DNA from: Yersinia rochesterensis
Lineage (GTDB): Bacteria; Pseudomonadota; Gammaproteobacteria; Enterobacterales; Enterobacteriaceae
DNA: 64,000 bases
Direction of reading: 5' to 3'
Assembly (NCBI RefSeq): GCF_003600645.1
Contig: NZ_CP032482.1
Span: 1 to 64,000 of the forward strand
Part shown: positions 36,269-46,018 of the stretch, piece by piece
Numbering within the stretch: position 1 is the first letter of the stretch
Layout: each line of letters opens with the position of its first letter
The notes under the pieces: generated by a model
What the model saw: only the letters and a program-made list of their open reading frames with translations
Databases searched by the model: none
What the model was told of the DNA's origin: nothing
Position numbers and translations under genes: made by a program

Positions 36269-37678
36269 TTAAACGCTGTAGTACAGTTCGAACTCAACTG
36301 GGTGCGGAGTCATACGAACGCGGTCCATTTCTTCTTTACGCAGTTCGATGTAAGCATCGATAGCGTCGTCAGTGAACACGCCACCACGGGTCAAGAACTC
36401 GCGGTCTTCGTTCAGTGCAGCCATTGCTTCGTCCAGTGAGCCTGCAACTTTTGGAATTTCAGCTTCTTCTTCCGGTGGCAAGTCATACAGGTTTTTGTCC
36501 ATCGCATCACCAGGGTGAATTTTGTTGATGATGCCATCAAGGCCAGCCATCAGCAGCGCTGCGAAGCACAGGTACGGGTTAGCCGCTGGGTCTGGGAAAC
36601 GCGCTTCAATACGACGCGCTTTCGGGCTGGCAACCACAGGGATACGGATAGAAGCTGAACGGTTACGGGCAGAGTATGCCAGCATTACCGGTGCTTCGTA
36701 GCCTGGGACCAAACGCTTGTAGGAGTTTGTCGTTGGGTTAGCCAAGGCATTAATTGCTTTTGCGTGCTTGATGATACCGCCGATATAGAACAGCGCCATT
36801 TCAGACAGGCCCGCGTATTTGTCACCTGCGAACAAGTTAGTGCCGTTCTTGGACAAAGACATATGGCAGTGCATGCCGGAACCGTTATCACCGAACATAG
36901 GTTTTGGCATGAAAGTCGCGGTTTTACCAAACGCGTGTGCCACGTTGTGCACAACGTATTTGTAAATCTGAATTTCGTCAGCTTTCTTGGTCATGGTATT
37001 GAAGCGAGTAGCCACTTCGTTTTGACCGGCTGTTGCCACTTCATGGTGGTGTGCTTCAACAACCAGGCCCATTTCTTCCATGGTCAAACACATGGTAGAA
37101 CGCAGATCCTGTGAAGAATCGACCGGAGGGACAGGGAAGTAACCGCCTTTTACTGCTGGACGGTGGCCTTTGTTGCCGCCTTCGTATTTGGTGCTGGAGT
37201 TCCATGCGCCTTCGATATCATCGATAGCGACGTGGGAGCCACGGATGCTGCTACCAAAACGAACGTCATCGAACAGGAAGAATTCTGGCTCAGGCCCAAA
37301 CAACACGGTATCCGCGATACCAGAAGATTTCAGGAATTCTTCTGCGCGTTTGGAGATAGAACGCGGGTCGCGGTCATAACCTTGCAGGGTGCCTGGCTCG
37401 AGAATGTCACAACGGATAATCAGTGTGGAATCTTCGAAGAACGGGTCCATAACAGCGGTGCTGGCGTCTGGCATCAGTACCATGTCGGATTCGTTAATGC
37501 CTTTCCAGCCACCAATCGAGGAGCCATCAAACATTTTGCCTTCTTCGAAGAAGTCAGCGTTGACCTGATGAGCTGGAATAGTGATGTGCTGTTCTTTCCC
37601 TTTAGTATCGGTGAAGCGCAAATCAACAAATTTCACTTCGTGCTCATTCAGCATCGTCAAAACATGTTCAGCGGACAT
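36269..37678 (-). CDS. glnA: GlnA, type I glutamine synthetase
   Basis: A 469-residue glutamine synthetase that makes glutamine from glutamate, ammonia and ATP as a dodecamer. It has the [13 protein letters not shown] substrate loop near residue 49, the [18 protein letters not shown] signature near 260, and NLYDLPPEE near 396 with the Tyr that is adenylylated by GlnE. The upstream frame is open to 37768, but [17 protein letters not shown] at 37678 is the true start. First gene of glnALG, with a sigma-54 promoter and NtrC enhancers. Confidence 0.98.
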   Translation of the reverse strand: MSAEHVLTMLNEHEVKFVDLRFTDTKGKEQHITIPAHQVNADFFEEGKMFDGSSIGGWKGINESDMVLMPDASTAVMDPFFEDSTLIIRCDILEPGTLQGYDRDPRSISKRAEEFLKSSGIADTVLFGPEPEFFLFDDVRFGSSIRGSHVAIDDIEGAWNSSTKYEGGNKGHRPAVKGGYFPVPPVDSSQDLRSTMCLTMEEMGLVVEAHHHEVATAGQNEVATRFNTMTKKADEIQIYKYVVHNVAHAFGKTATFMPKPMFGDNGSGMHCHMSLSKNGTNLFAGDKYAGLSEMALFYIGGIIKHAKAINALANPTTNSYKRLVPGYEAPVMLAYSARNRSASIRIPVVASPKARRIEARFPDPAANPYLCFAALLMAGLDGIINKIHPGDAMDKNLYDLPPEEEAEIPKVAGSLDEAMAALNEDREFLTRGGVFTDDAIDAYIELRKEEMDRVRMTPHPVEFELYYSV

Positions 37679-37806
37679 ACTTATATCTCCTGGATTTGTC
37701 ATAGTCGTCGTCGTGGAACGATTACCGTTAGGGTGTTCAGTTATCTTTTTATGCAGGCTAACGTCCATGCTGATTTTTCATGACCGTTATTCATGCTAAA
37801 ATACAT

Positions 37807-37823
37807 TGCGAAATCTATGCCAA
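37807..37823 (-). promoter_or_regulatory. glnA sigma-54 promoter (glnAp2)
   Basis: On the minus strand TTGGCATAGATTTCGCA carries the -24 GG and -12 GC elements with correct spacing, and matches E. coli glnAp2 (TTGGCACAGATTTCGCT) at nearly every base. It lies about 130 bp before the glnA start. Confidence 0.88.
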
Positions 37824-37895
37824 CTTTCCAAACCCCCCGTTTATGCCATATCATAGGGGTCTGCTGATATTCAGTATGCACCAGGATAGTTATAT

Positions 37896-37911
37896 TGCAC
37901 TATTTTGGTGC
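37896..37911. promoter_or_regulatory. NtrC-binding site 1
   Basis: TGCACTATTTTGGTGC, matching the palindromic NtrC consensus TGCACY-N5-GGTGCA, about 75-90 bp upstream of the sigma-54 promoter. Confidence 0.85.
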
Positions 37912-37928
37912 TTCATTTGCGCCATTGG

Positions 37929-37944
37929 GCACCGTATTGGTGCA
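37929..37944. promoter_or_regulatory. NtrC-binding site 2
   Basis: GCACCGTATTGGTGCA, a second close match to the NtrC box, 33 bp (three helical turns) from the first, suited to cooperative binding of NtrC dimers. Confidence 0.85.
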
Positions 37945-38098
37945 AAAGTGGGCCGAGAGGCTGTTTTTGCACCGTGAAAGGGATCACAAACACACCGTCG
38001 TTAGGTTGTTTATAAGAGAAGTTTGTGATCTTGTTTAGTCCCTCGCCTAATACGTGTACAATAGCGCGCTATTTCTAAATGCCTGAGGCAAAAAAGCT

Positions 38099-39922
38099 GT
38101 GATCGAGAATCTGCGTAACATCGCCATTATTGCGCACGTTGACCATGGGAAAACTACCCTGGTTGATAAGTTGCTACAACAATCTGGTACTTTCGGTGAA
38201 CGTACTGAAGCAACTGAACGTGTAATGGACTCCAACGATTTGGAGAAAGAGCGTGGGATAACTATCCTCGCAAAAAATACTGCCATTAAATGGAAAGACT
38301 ACCGCATCAACATCGTGGATACTCCAGGACACGCCGATTTCGGTGGTGAAGTTGAGCGCGTAATGTCTATGGTTGACTCTGTGCTGTTGGTCGTCGACGC
38401 AATGGATGGCCCGATGCCGCAGACCCGTTTCGTGACCAAAAAAGCTTTTGCTAATGGTCTGAAACCAATCGTGGTAATCAACAAAGTTGACCGTCCTGGC
38501 GCGCGTCCTGACTGGGTTGTGGATCAGGTGTTTGACCTGTTCGTCAACCTGGATGCAACTGACGAACAACTGGACTTCCCTATCATTTATGCATCTGCAT
38601 TGATGGGTATCGCGGGTGAAGACCACAATGATATGGCGGCAGATATGACTCCGTTGTATCAAGCTATCGTTGACCATGTATCTGCGCCACAAGTTGAGCT
38701 TGAAGCGCCGTTCCAGATGCAGATCTCTCAGCTGGATTACAACAACTATGTTGGTGTTATCGGCATCGGTCGTATCAAACGCGGTAAAGTTAAGCCAAAC
38801 CAGCAAGTCACTATCATTGATAGCGAAGGCAAGACGCGTAACGGTAAAGTCGGTAAAGTTCTGACTCACATGGGTCTGGAGCGTATCGAAGCGACCGAGG
38901 CTGAAGCTGGCGACATCGTGGCTATCACCGGTCTGGGTGAGTTGAATATCTCCGACACTATCTGTGACGTTAATGCTGTTGAAGCATTGCCAGCACTGTC
39001 TGTTGATGAACCAACCGTTACCATGTATTTCTGCGTTAACACCTCTCCGTTCTGTGGTAAAGAAGGTAAGTACGTGACTTCACGTCAAATTCTTGACCGC
39101 CTGAACAAAGAGCTGATTCATAACGTAGCATTGCGTGTTGAAGAAACTGAAGATTCTGATGCGTTCCGCGTATCTGGCCGTGGTGAACTTCACCTGTCGG
39201 TTCTGATCGAAAACATGCGTCGCGAAGGTTTCGAACTGGCTGTATCTCGTCCTAAAGTTATCAACCGTGTTATCGACGGCCGCAATCAAGAACCATTTGA
39301 AAGCGTAACTTTGGATATCGAAGAACAGCACCAGGGCTCAGTGATGCAAGCCATGGGTGAACGTAAAGGCGATGTGAAGGACATGGTTCCGGACGGCAAA
39401 GGTCGTATTCGTCTGGATTATATGATCCCAAGCCGTGGCCTGATTGGCTTCCGTACTGAATTCATGACCATGACTTCAGGTACTGGCCTGCTGTACTCCA
39501 CATTCAGTCATTATGATGATGTGCGTCCAGGCGAGATCGGCCAACGTCAAAACGGCGTACTGATTTCTAATGGTCAGGGTAAAGCTGTTGCGTTTGCATT
39601 GTTCAAACTGCAAGACCGCGGCAAACTGTTCATCGGTCACGGTACAGAAGTGTATGAAGGCCAAATCATCGGTATTCACTCACGTTCTAACGACCTGACT
39701 GTAAACTGTTTGACGGGTAAGCAGTTGACCAACATGCGTGCATCGGGTACTGACGAAGCAACCACTCTGGTTCCTTTCCTGAAGAAAACTCTGGAACAGG
39801 CTCTGGAATTCATTGATGACGATGAATTGGTTGAAGTTACCCCGCAATCAATCCGTATCCGTAAGCGTCATTTAACGGAAAACGATCGTAAGCGTGCAGG
39901 TCGTGGTCCTAAAGAAGGTTAA
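38099..39922 (+). CDS. typA: TypA/BipA, ribosome-associated translational GTPase
   Basis: A 607-residue translation-factor GTPase related to EF-G. G1 AHVDHGKTT is at about residues 12-20, followed by GITI (G2), [11 protein letters not shown] (G3) and NKVDR (G4), then domain 2, domain V-like and the BipA C-terminal domain. It supports ribosome assembly and growth at low temperature or under stress. The start is GTG at 38099, within GCTGTGATCGAG; there is no in-frame ATG nearby and the protein then has exactly the E. coli length. Divergent from glnA. Confidence 0.97.
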   Translation: MIENLRNIAIIAHVDHGKTTLVDKLLQQSGTFGERTEATERVMDSNDLEKERGITILAKNTAIKWKDYRINIVDTPGHADFGGEVERVMSMVDSVLLVVDAMDGPMPQTRFVTKKAFANGLKPIVVINKVDRPGARPDWVVDQVFDLFVNLDATDEQLDFPIIYASALMGIAGEDHNDMAADMTPLYQAIVDHVSAPQVELEAPFQMQISQLDYNNYVGVIGIGRIKRGKVKPNQQVTIIDSEGKTRNGKVGKVLTHMGLERIEATEAEAGDIVAITGLGELNISDTICDVNAVEALPALSVDEPTVTMYFCVNTSPFCGKEGKYVTSRQILDRLNKELIHNVALRVEETEDSDAFRVSGRGELHLSVLIENMRREGFELAVSRPKVINRVIDGRNQEPFESVTLDIEEQHQGSVMQAMGERKGDVKDMVPDGKGRIRLDYMIPSRGLIGFRTEFMTMTSGTGLLYSTFSHYDDVRPGEIGQRQNGVLISNGQGKAVAFALFKLQDRGKLFIGHGTEVYEGQIIGIHSRSNDLTVNCLTGKQLTNMRASGTDEATTLVPFLKKTLEQALEFIDDDELVEVTPQSIRIRKRHLTENDRKRAGRGPKEG

Positions 39923-39946
39923 TTCTTCTTAGTTTCACTGATACTT

Positions 39947-39965
39947 AGGGCGCTAGCAGCGCCCT
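39947..39965 (+). terminator. Stem-loop after typA
   Basis: Perfect AGGGCGCT/AGCGCCCT hairpin with an AGC loop, 24 bp after the stop; the T run is weak. Confidence 0.55.
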
Positions 39966-40152
39966 GAGTTCTATCATCTGCTTCCTTGAAGCTGCAACTC
40001 CAACTCCAATGCCTTTGACGATACTTTTTGTTTTTTGTCATAACGGTAAAAATATTATTTTTCCTGACTGACCCCTCCTTTTTGCCACTCTCTCTATTCA
40101 GTTTTCTTTTTTCCCGTTACAGTAAAACTCACCATCTAATTGGGAGAGCGCC

Positions 40153-40740
40153 ATGCTGTATATCTTTGATCTAGGGAATGTGATTGTTGATATCGACTTC
40201 AAACGTGTGTTGGGCGTTTGGAGTAAATTAAGCAGTGTCCCGTTGGCGACACTGAGCGAGCGCTTTACGATGGGAGAGGTCTTCCAGCAGCATGAGCGCG
40301 GTGAAATCAGCGATGAGGATTTTGCCCGCCAGCTGAGTGACGAGATGGGGCTATCATTGAGTTTTGAACAGTTTGCTGAGGGTTGGCAGGCGGTATTTGT
40401 GGCCTTACGTCCTGAAGTCATCACGATTATGCAAAAGTTGCGGGCAGAAGGGCACCGGGTAGTGGTGCTATCTAATACTAATCGCCTGCATTGCAATTAC
40501 TGGCCACAGCACTACCCTGAAGTTGCCGCTGCTGCCGATCATCTGTATTTGTCCCAAGACTTGGGGATGCGCAAACCTGAAGCCAGGATTTATCAACATG
40601 TATTGAGCGCGGAAAATATCCCTGCGGAACAAGCTGTGTTTTTTGATGATGTTGAGGCGAATATTGTTGCAGCCAGAATTGAGGGCATTACCGGTATTCA
40701 TGTCACTGACCGAAAGGTTATTCCTGCTTATTTTTCCTGA
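40153..40740 (+). CDS. yihX: YihX, HAD-family alpha-D-glucose-1-phosphate phosphatase
   Basis: A 195-residue haloacid-dehalogenase phosphatase. Motif I is IFDLGNVIVD with the nucleophilic Asp at residue 6, motif II VVLSNTNR near 108, motif III Lys in MRKPEARIY near 143, and motif IV VFFDDVEANI near 163. E. coli YihX hydrolyses alpha-glucose-1-phosphate released from glycogen. The sequence follows E. coli YihX throughout. Start 40153 has GGGAG upstream. yihY follows 81 bp later in the same direction. Confidence 0.95.
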   Translation: MLYIFDLGNVIVDIDFKRVLGVWSKLSSVPLATLSERFTMGEVFQQHERGEISDEDFARQLSDEMGLSLSFEQFAEGWQAVFVALRPEVITIMQKLRAEGHRVVVLSNTNRLHCNYWPQHYPEVAAAADHLYLSQDLGMRKPEARIYQHVLSAENIPAEQAVFFDDVEANIVAARIEGITGIHVTDRKVIPAYFS

Positions 40741-40821
40741 TAAGTTCTTACTCGAGTGATTAATGGGTTAGCCTTAAGCTAGCCCATAACCGAGCTTAAC
40801 TGTGTTGACTGAGAGATAAAC

Positions 40822-41706
40822 ATGGCGAATTTTCCGCGTTTTCGCTTATCTGCATCTTTAAAACCCAGTATTACATTCGGGCGAATGCTTTACACCCGAA
40901 TTGATAAAGACGGGTTAACAATACTGGCTGGGCATTTGGCCTATGTATCATTGCTTTCTCTGGTGCCCTTGATAACTGTGATTTTTGCCCTGTTTGCGGC
41001 TTTTCCGATGTTTGCCGATATCAGCATAAAATTGAAAGCCTTCATATTTGCTAATTTTATGCCTGCCACTGGCGATATCATCCAAAGTTATCTTGAGCAA
41101 TTTGTGGCGAACTCAAATCGCATGACGGTGGTGGGCACTTGCGGCTTGATTGTGACCGCGCTACTGCTGATTTACTCTGTCGACAGTGTGCTCAACACTA
41201 TCTGGCGCAGTAAAGTTCACCGGTCACTGGTTTTTTCATTTGCTATTTATTGGATGGTACTGACGTTAGGGCCGATTCTCGTCGGGGCCAGCATGGTGAT
41301 CAGCTCGTATCTGCTGTCATTGCAATGGCTGGCAAATGCCCAGGTAGACAGCATGATCGACGAAACACTGCGGTTATTTCCATTGCTGATTTCTTGGGTT
41401 TCGTTTTGGTTATTGTACAGTGTGGTGCCAACGGTACGGGTGCCAGCCCGAGATGCTGTGATTGGCGCGCTGATTGCCGCATTGCTTTTCGAGTTAGGTA
41501 AGAAAGGATTCACAATGTACATCACTCTGTTTCCGTCTTATCAGCTGATTTACGGGGTGCTGGCCGTCATCCCTATTTTATTCCTCTGGGTTTACTGGAG
41601 CTGGTGCATTGTGTTGCTGGGGGCGGAAATTACCGTCACCTTGGGGGAATATCGTGCTCAGCGAGATAAAACGAATATCGAGGAAAGCCAGAGTCAGGAG
41701 ATGTAA
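40822..41706 (+). CDS. yihY: YihY/BrkB-family inner-membrane protein
   Basis: A 294-residue integral membrane protein with six hydrophobic segments (about residues 37-60, 95-120, 138-160, 180-205, 213-235, 245-270). It was once taken for ribonuclease BN, which proved wrong. The family is now called YihY/virulence factor BrkB and its transport role is unproven. It has the family pattern [19 protein letters not shown] near the N terminus. dtd starts six bases after the stop, so the two are an operon. Confidence 0.93.
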   Translation: MANFPRFRLSASLKPSITFGRMLYTRIDKDGLTILAGHLAYVSLLSLVPLITVIFALFAAFPMFADISIKLKAFIFANFMPATGDIIQSYLEQFVANSNRMTVVGTCGLIVTALLLIYSVDSVLNTIWRSKVHRSLVFSFAIYWMVLTLGPILVGASMVISSYLLSLQWLANAQVDSMIDETLRLFPLLISWVSFWLLYSVVPTVRVPARDAVIGALIAALLFELGKKGFTMYITLFPSYQLIYGVLAVIPILFLWVYWSWCIVLLGAEITVTLGEYRAQRDKTNIEESQSQEM

Positions 41707-41712
41707 GGCATT

Positions 41713-42150
41713 ATGATTGCGTTGATTCAACGGGCGCTCAGCGCCAATGTCGTGGTTGATGGGACGGTTGTGGGTGAAATTGGCCCTGGCTTGTTGATAT
41801 TACTTGGTGTCGAACAAGAGGATACCGAGCAAAAAGCACGGCGCTTATGTGAAAAGGTATTGGGTTACCGGGTTTTCGGTGATGAAGACGACAAAATGAA
41901 TCTGAATGTCCAGCAAGCTGGGGGCAGTGTGCTGGTGGTTTCACAATTTACGTTAGTGGCTGATACGCAAAAAGGTATGAGACCGAGCTTTTCACGAGGT
42001 GCAGTTCCTGCAGAAGCTGACCGGCTTTATCAGTATTTTGTTGCTCAGTGCCGCGAGCGTGGTGTAAAAACTGAAACGGGAATATTTGCAGCGGATATGA
42101 AAGTTAGCTTGGTCAACGATGGCCCAGTGACTTTCTGGTTGCAAGTATAG
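41713..42150 (+). CDS. dtd: Dtd, D-aminoacyl-tRNA deacylase
   Basis: A 145-residue proofreading enzyme that removes D-amino acids (and glycine) from mischarged tRNA. The two active-site motifs are present: [12 protein letters not shown] near residue 77 and the C-terminal [11 protein letters not shown] carrying the cross-subunit Gly-Pro. It lies six bases after yihY with AAGG upstream. Confidence 0.97.
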   Translation: MIALIQRALSANVVVDGTVVGEIGPGLLILLGVEQEDTEQKARRLCEKVLGYRVFGDEDDKMNLNVQQAGGSVLVVSQFTLVADTQKGMRPSFSRGAVPAEADRLYQYFVAQCRERGVKTETGIFAADMKVSLVNDGPVTFWLQV

Positions 42151-42222
42151 AGACAGGATTTCACCCAAGATTGAGGAATCTAATATAGATTTTATTGATA
42201 ATTTTAAAGAGAGAATGCTCCT

Positions 42223-43146
42223 ATGTATCACTTGCGTGTGCCCACAACAGAACAAGAACTTAAAGATTATTATCAATTCCGTTGGGAAATGTTACGCAAG
42301 CCGCTACATCAACCGATAGGCTCTGAAAAAGATGCTTATGACGCGATGGCCCATCATCAAATGGTGGTGGATGAGCAAGGGAAGCCTGTTGCTATTGGCC
42401 GTTTATATATAAATGCTGATAATGAGGCCGCTATTCGCTTTCTGGCTGTGGACCCTTCAGTTCGTGCTAAGGGGTTAGGGACGTTAGTCGCGATGACGTT
42501 GGAGTCTGTGGCGCGCCAAGAAGGGGTAAAGCGGGTAGTGTGTAGTGCTCGTGAAGATGCGGTCGATTTCTTTGCCAAGTTAGGTTTTGTCAGCCAAGGG
42601 GAAATAACGGCCCCGCAGACCACACCCGTTCGTCACTTTTTAATGATTAAACCGGTGGCAACCATGGATGATATCCTGCATCGCCCAGATTGGTGCGGCC
42701 AGTTGCAGCAGGCTTGGTACGACCATATCCCACTCAGCGAAAAAATGGGTGTGCGCATCAGCCAATATACTGGCCAGCGGTTTGTGACCACGATGCCAGA
42801 GGCGGGCAATCAGAACCCTCATCATACTTTATTTGCCGGCAGCCTTTTTTCGTTAGCGACGTTAACGGGCTGGGGGTTGATTTGGTTATTACTGCGAGAA
42901 CGTCATTTGGGCGGCACAATTATTCTTGCTGATGCTCATATTCGCTACAGTTCCCCCGTCACTGGACGACCACGAGCGGTTGCAGAGCTGAGTTCACTCA
43001 GTGGGGATCTGGATAGATTGGCGCGTGGCCGCCGTGCCAGAGTGCAGCTAGATGTGAACTTATTTGGCGATGAAGATGCTGGTGCCGTATTCTCAGGAAC
43101 TTACATGGTTCTACCCGTCGAAGCAGGGAGTGATGGGGTTAACTAA
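42223..43146 (+). CDS. fabY: YiiD/FabY-type GNAT and hotdog fusion protein
   Basis: A 307-residue two-domain protein. Residues about 1-150 are a GNAT acetyltransferase fold with the acetyl-CoA loop [14 protein letters not shown], and 155-300 are a thioesterase/hotdog domain (with [20 protein letters not shown]). E. coli names it YiiD/FabY and links it to fatty-acid initiation, but the biochemistry is thin. It follows dtd after 72 bp and is the last syntenic gene before the accessory island. An imperfect hairpin at 43157-43185 may end its transcript. Confidence 0.9.
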   Translation: MYHLRVPTTEQELKDYYQFRWEMLRKPLHQPIGSEKDAYDAMAHHQMVVDEQGKPVAIGRLYINADNEAAIRFLAVDPSVRAKGLGTLVAMTLESVARQEGVKRVVCSAREDAVDFFAKLGFVSQGEITAPQTTPVRHFLMIKPVATMDDILHRPDWCGQLQQAWYDHIPLSEKMGVRISQYTGQRFVTTMPEAGNQNPHHTLFAGSLFSLATLTGWGLIWLLLRERHLGGTIILADAHIRYSSPVTGRPRAVAELSSLSGDLDRLARGRRARVQLDVNLFGDEDAGAVFSGTYMVLPVEAGSDGVN

Positions 43147-43156
43147 TTATTATCTT

Positions 43157-43185
43157 ACCCGTTCATTGATAACTGATGAGCGGGT
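43157..43185 (+). terminator. Imperfect hairpin after yiiD
   Basis: ACCCGTTCAT / ATGAGCGGGT, one mismatch, without a T run; a weak terminator candidate. The rest of 43186-43551 is very AT-rich, without an ORF, and should contain the promoter of the following regulators; I could not single out a -10/-35 pair. Confidence 0.4.
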
Positions 43186-43551
43186 TGCGCGATAAATGAT
43201 GGCAGTGAAGTGTGATTTAATGTTCTAACCTTTCATAATATTATCAAATATATTCTAGTTTTTAGTTCTACACTGTTTGTTTTGATTAATACAGTGGTGA
43301 TAATTTTTTATTCCTATCGCTAGAAAATTTCATATTTATTTCTTAACCATTTCTCAATATTACCTAGCAGTAAATAGAGTAACTAATACACTAGACGATG
43401 CGTGGTAATCGTTATTTAATTACTCATCACCCGACGTTTTATTTTATTTTTTAATTTTTACCCTATCTTAGGTTGTTATTAATAAGCTAATTTGATTGTC
43501 GGATTATTAAGTTTATTGATGTTTTTAATTTTTATTAAAGAGGGAATTAAG

Positions 43552-43797
43552 ATGAATAAGGACTGGCATAGACAAGAGATATTAGCCGCTATACGCAAAA
43601 AGAAAGGCTCTCTCTCAGCATTATCACGAGAGAGCGGGCTTTCCCCCGGAACACTGGCTAACGCACTGACACGCCCATGGCCAAAGGGCGAGATGATTAT
43701 TGCAAACGCTATTGGTATTACTCCGCAAGAAATATGGCCTAGTCGATTTATCGATTATCGCGGATGTAGCATTATTCGAAGAATAAGAAAAATCTAG
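43552..43797 (+). CDS. Nlp/SfsB-type (Mu Ner-like) DNA-binding protein
   Basis: An 81-residue helix-turn-helix protein. The segment GLSPGTLANALTRPWPKGEMIIANAIG (read in parts, about residues 24-50) is the hallmark of the Nlp/Ner family related to the Ner repressor of phage Mu and to E. coli SfsB. The frame is open to 43492 through hydrophobic codons, but the ATG at 43552 has AGAGGG upstream and gives the family start. It begins 12 bp before the first of three PAS-LuxR genes in the same direction, so probably one operon. Low GC compared with the flanking genes. Confidence 0.85.
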   Translation: MNKDWHRQEILAAIRKKKGSLSALSRESGLSPGTLANALTRPWPKGEMIIANAIGITPQEIWPSRFIDYRGCSIIRRIRKI

Positions 43798-43809
43798 GAG
43801 GGTAAGACG

Positions 43810-44496
43810 ATGGATAAATCGTTATTAGATTCAGTTAAAATGTTAATCCCATTTTGGAAAAATAGCTCAGAGGCTTGGGGAGTAAAGGATTGTAAATCAA
43901 TATTCATCTATGCTAATAATAGATTTTGTGAGTTATTAGGGTTACCTGATAAATTTAATGTGGAAGGGCGGTTAGATGGGGAACTTCCTGCTCCTACAGC
44001 AGACTTTCAAGCTGAATTTCAAGAGCATGACCGGCAGGCTATATTATCGCAAGAGCGAGCGACAACCATCGAAATTCATGCATTTGAACGGCAAACTTAT
44101 TTTCAGCCTTATTTTTGTGATAAATATCCATTAATAGATGAACACGGCATCGCTCAGGGCCTTATTTTTCACGCAAGGTCAGTGCCAAATCTCATTCTGA
44201 TGCATTTAAATAAAATAAAAGTCCCAACGTCGCTTATATTTACTCCTCCATCAGAATCATTTTCGAAAAGAGAATGGGAAGTGTTGTTTTATGTTTTGCA
44301 TGCTTTTTCAAGTAAAGAGATTGCTAAAAAACTCCATTTATCACCTAGGTCAGTCTGCAATATAATCCAAAGCATCTATAGCAAAGCTGGAGTTACCAGT
44401 AAAAATCAGGTCATAGATTATTGTTATGAAAATAAGATCAATAATTATGTCCCGCAAAGCTTCTTTGAATACTCAGGTTCTTTCCCATTAACATAA
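43810..44496 (+). CDS. PAS-LuxR regulator, first of three tandem copies
   Basis: A 228-residue protein. The N-terminal part (about 10-140) has PAS-like features (VKDCKSIFIYANNRFCELLG), and the C-terminal LuxR/GerE-type helix-turn-helix lies at about 152-215 (EIAKKLHLSPRSVCNIIQSI). This is the layout of LuxR solos with a PAS_4 sensor instead of an acyl-homoserine-lactone domain, which are numerous in Photorhabdus. No receiver domain and no phospho-acceptor Asp motif. The HTH-coding half is almost identical to that of the next gene, while the N-terminal half is clearly diverged. Confidence 0.85.
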   Translation: MDKSLLDSVKMLIPFWKNSSEAWGVKDCKSIFIYANNRFCELLGLPDKFNVEGRLDGELPAPTADFQAEFQEHDRQAILSQERATTIEIHAFERQTYFQPYFCDKYPLIDEHGIAQGLIFHARSVPNLILMHLNKIKVPTSLIFTPPSESFSKREWEVLFYVLHAFSSKEIAKKLHLSPRSVCNIIQSIYSKAGVTSKNQVIDYCYENKINNYVPQSFFEYSGSFPLT

Positions 44497-44575
44497 GGAA
44501 AGTTAAAATATAACTGGAGGTTATAATGGATGAAAACTTAAAGAATTCACTGGATGTACTAATAAGATTTTGGGA
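44276..44575 (+). repeat. 300-bp near-identical block, copy A (repeated at 44992-45291)
   Basis: Covers the HTH half of PAS-LuxR copy 1, the intergenic gap and the first 50 bp of copy 2. Aligned by eye with 44992-45291 (offset exactly 716 bp), it shows three mismatches in 300 bases, all C to T. This indicates a very recent tandem duplication or gene conversion. Confidence 0.9.
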
Positions 44576-45212
44576 GCGAAGCTCAGAACCTTGGGCAGTA
44601 AAAGATAGTCAATCACGATATATTTATGGAAATAATAGGTTGCGTAAGTTATTAACCTTACCTGGTGGGTTTACTCTGGAAGGACGAACGGATGGAGATA
44701 TTCCTGCACCAATATCAGAGTTTGAGGTTGAATTTCAAAAACATGATCGTCAGGTGGAATTGTCACAGGATCGTATAACAGCGGTTGAAATACATGCGTG
44801 GGATGGGCTTTCATATTTCACTCCTTATTTCGTTGATAAATATCCATTAATAGATAGTAATGGCGTGTCTCAAGGGGTTATTTGTCATGGTAGGCCGGTA
44901 GAAGATATAATATTAACCCATTTAAATAAAATAAAAGTACCCACGTCACTGTTATTTACACCACCATCAGAGTTGTTCACCAAAAGAGAATGGGAAGTGT
45001 TGTTTTATGTTTTGCATGCTTTTTCAAGTAAAGAGATTGCTAAAAAACTCCATTTATCATCTAGGTCAGTCTGCAATATAATCCAAAGCATCTATAGCAA
45101 AGCTGGAGTTACCAGTAAAAATCAGGTCATAGATTATTGTTATGAAAATAAGATCAATAATTATGTCCCGCAAAGCTTCTTTGAATATTCAGGTTCTTTC
45201 CCATTAACATAA
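44526..45212 (+). CDS. PAS-LuxR regulator, second tandem copy
   Basis: A 228-residue paralogue of the preceding gene. Its C-terminal half (from about residue 156) differs from copy 1 by one codon only, while its N-terminal start (MDENLKNSLDVLIRFWE) is identical to that of copy 3, so it is a mosaic of its neighbours. The PAS-like segment differs in the presumed ligand pocket (GRTDGDIPAPISEFEVEF). It starts 29 bp after copy 1 with a GGAGG ribosome-binding site. Ligand and targets are unknown. Confidence 0.85.
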   Translation: MDENLKNSLDVLIRFWERSSEPWAVKDSQSRYIYGNNRLRKLLTLPGGFTLEGRTDGDIPAPISEFEVEFQKHDRQVELSQDRITAVEIHAWDGLSYFTPYFVDKYPLIDSNGVSQGVICHGRPVEDIILTHLNKIKVPTSLLFTPPSELFTKREWEVLFYVLHAFSSKEIAKKLHLSSRSVCNIIQSIYSKAGVTSKNQVIDYCYENKINNYVPQSFFEYSGSFPLT

Positions 45213-45291
45213 GGAAAGTTAAAATATAATTGGAGGTTATAATGGATGAAAACTTAAAGAATTCACTGGATGTACTAATAAGATTTTGGGA
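44992..45291 (+). repeat. 300-bp near-identical block, copy B
   Basis: Second copy of the block at 44276-44575. It covers the HTH half of PAS-LuxR copy 2, the gap, and the start of copy 3. Confidence 0.9.
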
Positions 45292-45934
45292 ACACAGTTC
45301 AGAACCATGGGAGGTAAAAGATAATCAATCAAGATATATTTATGCAAATCCTAAATTCAATGAATTTTTAGATTTGCCTAAAAAATATAATGTGGAAGGG
45401 CGGTTTGATGGTGAACTTCCTACTCCAGTCTCAGAGTTTGAAGTCGAATTTCAGAGGCAAGATAGGCAGGTGGAGTTAATACAGGATCGTGTTACATCGG
45501 TTGAAATACATCTACTTAATGGACTTTCTTATTTCACAGCTTATTTTTGTGATAAATATCCTTTAATCGATGAAAACGGCATTTCACAAGGGGTTATTTG
45601 CCATGCCAGGCCGGTGCAGGATCTCATATTAACTCATTTAAATAAGATAAAAGTACCCACATCTCTTGTATTCACTCCGCCATCAGAATTATTTACCAAA
45701 AAGGAATGGGAGGTTTTATTTTATATTTTACACTCATTCTCCAGTAAAGATATTGCGAAAAAGCTCCATTTATCATCCAGAACTGTCAGTAATATTACTC
45801 AGAAAATATATGATAAGGCTGGTGTTTCCAGTCGGCGGCAGATAGTGGATTATTGCTATGAAAATAATATCAATAATTATGTCCCGCAAAGCTTCTTTGA
45901 ATATTCAGGTTCTTTCCCGCTTATACAGGGATAA
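45242..45934 (+). CDS. PAS-LuxR regulator, third tandem copy
   Basis: A 230-residue paralogue. The ATG at 45242 has GGAGG seven bases upstream; a longer frame from TTG at 45230 would include the ribosome-binding site and is unlikely. The helix-turn-helix (DIAKKLHLSSRTVSNITQKI) differs at several recognition-helix positions from copies 1 and 2, so its DNA targets may differ. The last 20 residues again match the other copies almost exactly. A hairpin at 45943-45974 follows. Confidence 0.85.
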   Translation: MDENLKNSLDVLIRFWEHSSEPWEVKDNQSRYIYANPKFNEFLDLPKKYNVEGRFDGELPTPVSEFEVEFQRQDRQVELIQDRVTSVEIHLLNGLSYFTAYFCDKYPLIDENGISQGVICHARPVQDLILTHLNKIKVPTSLVFTPPSELFTKKEWEVLFYILHSFSSKDIAKKLHLSSRTVSNITQKIYDKAGVSSRRQIVDYCYENNINNYVPQSFFEYSGSFPLIQG

Positions 45935-45942
45935 GCCGCTGC

Positions 45943-45980
45943 GCCGATTACATGGGGTATTTAGCGTAATCGGCGGTTGT
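45943..45980 (+). terminator. Hairpin ending the PAS-LuxR cluster
   Basis: Perfect 9-bp stem GCCGATTAC / GTAATCGGC, 9 bp after the stop of copy 3, with a weak T tail. It separates this cluster from the convergent yicH. Confidence 0.65.
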
Positions 45981-46018
45981 TACTCAATGGCAATCCGGTA
46001 AGACAGTATTAACCGCCC

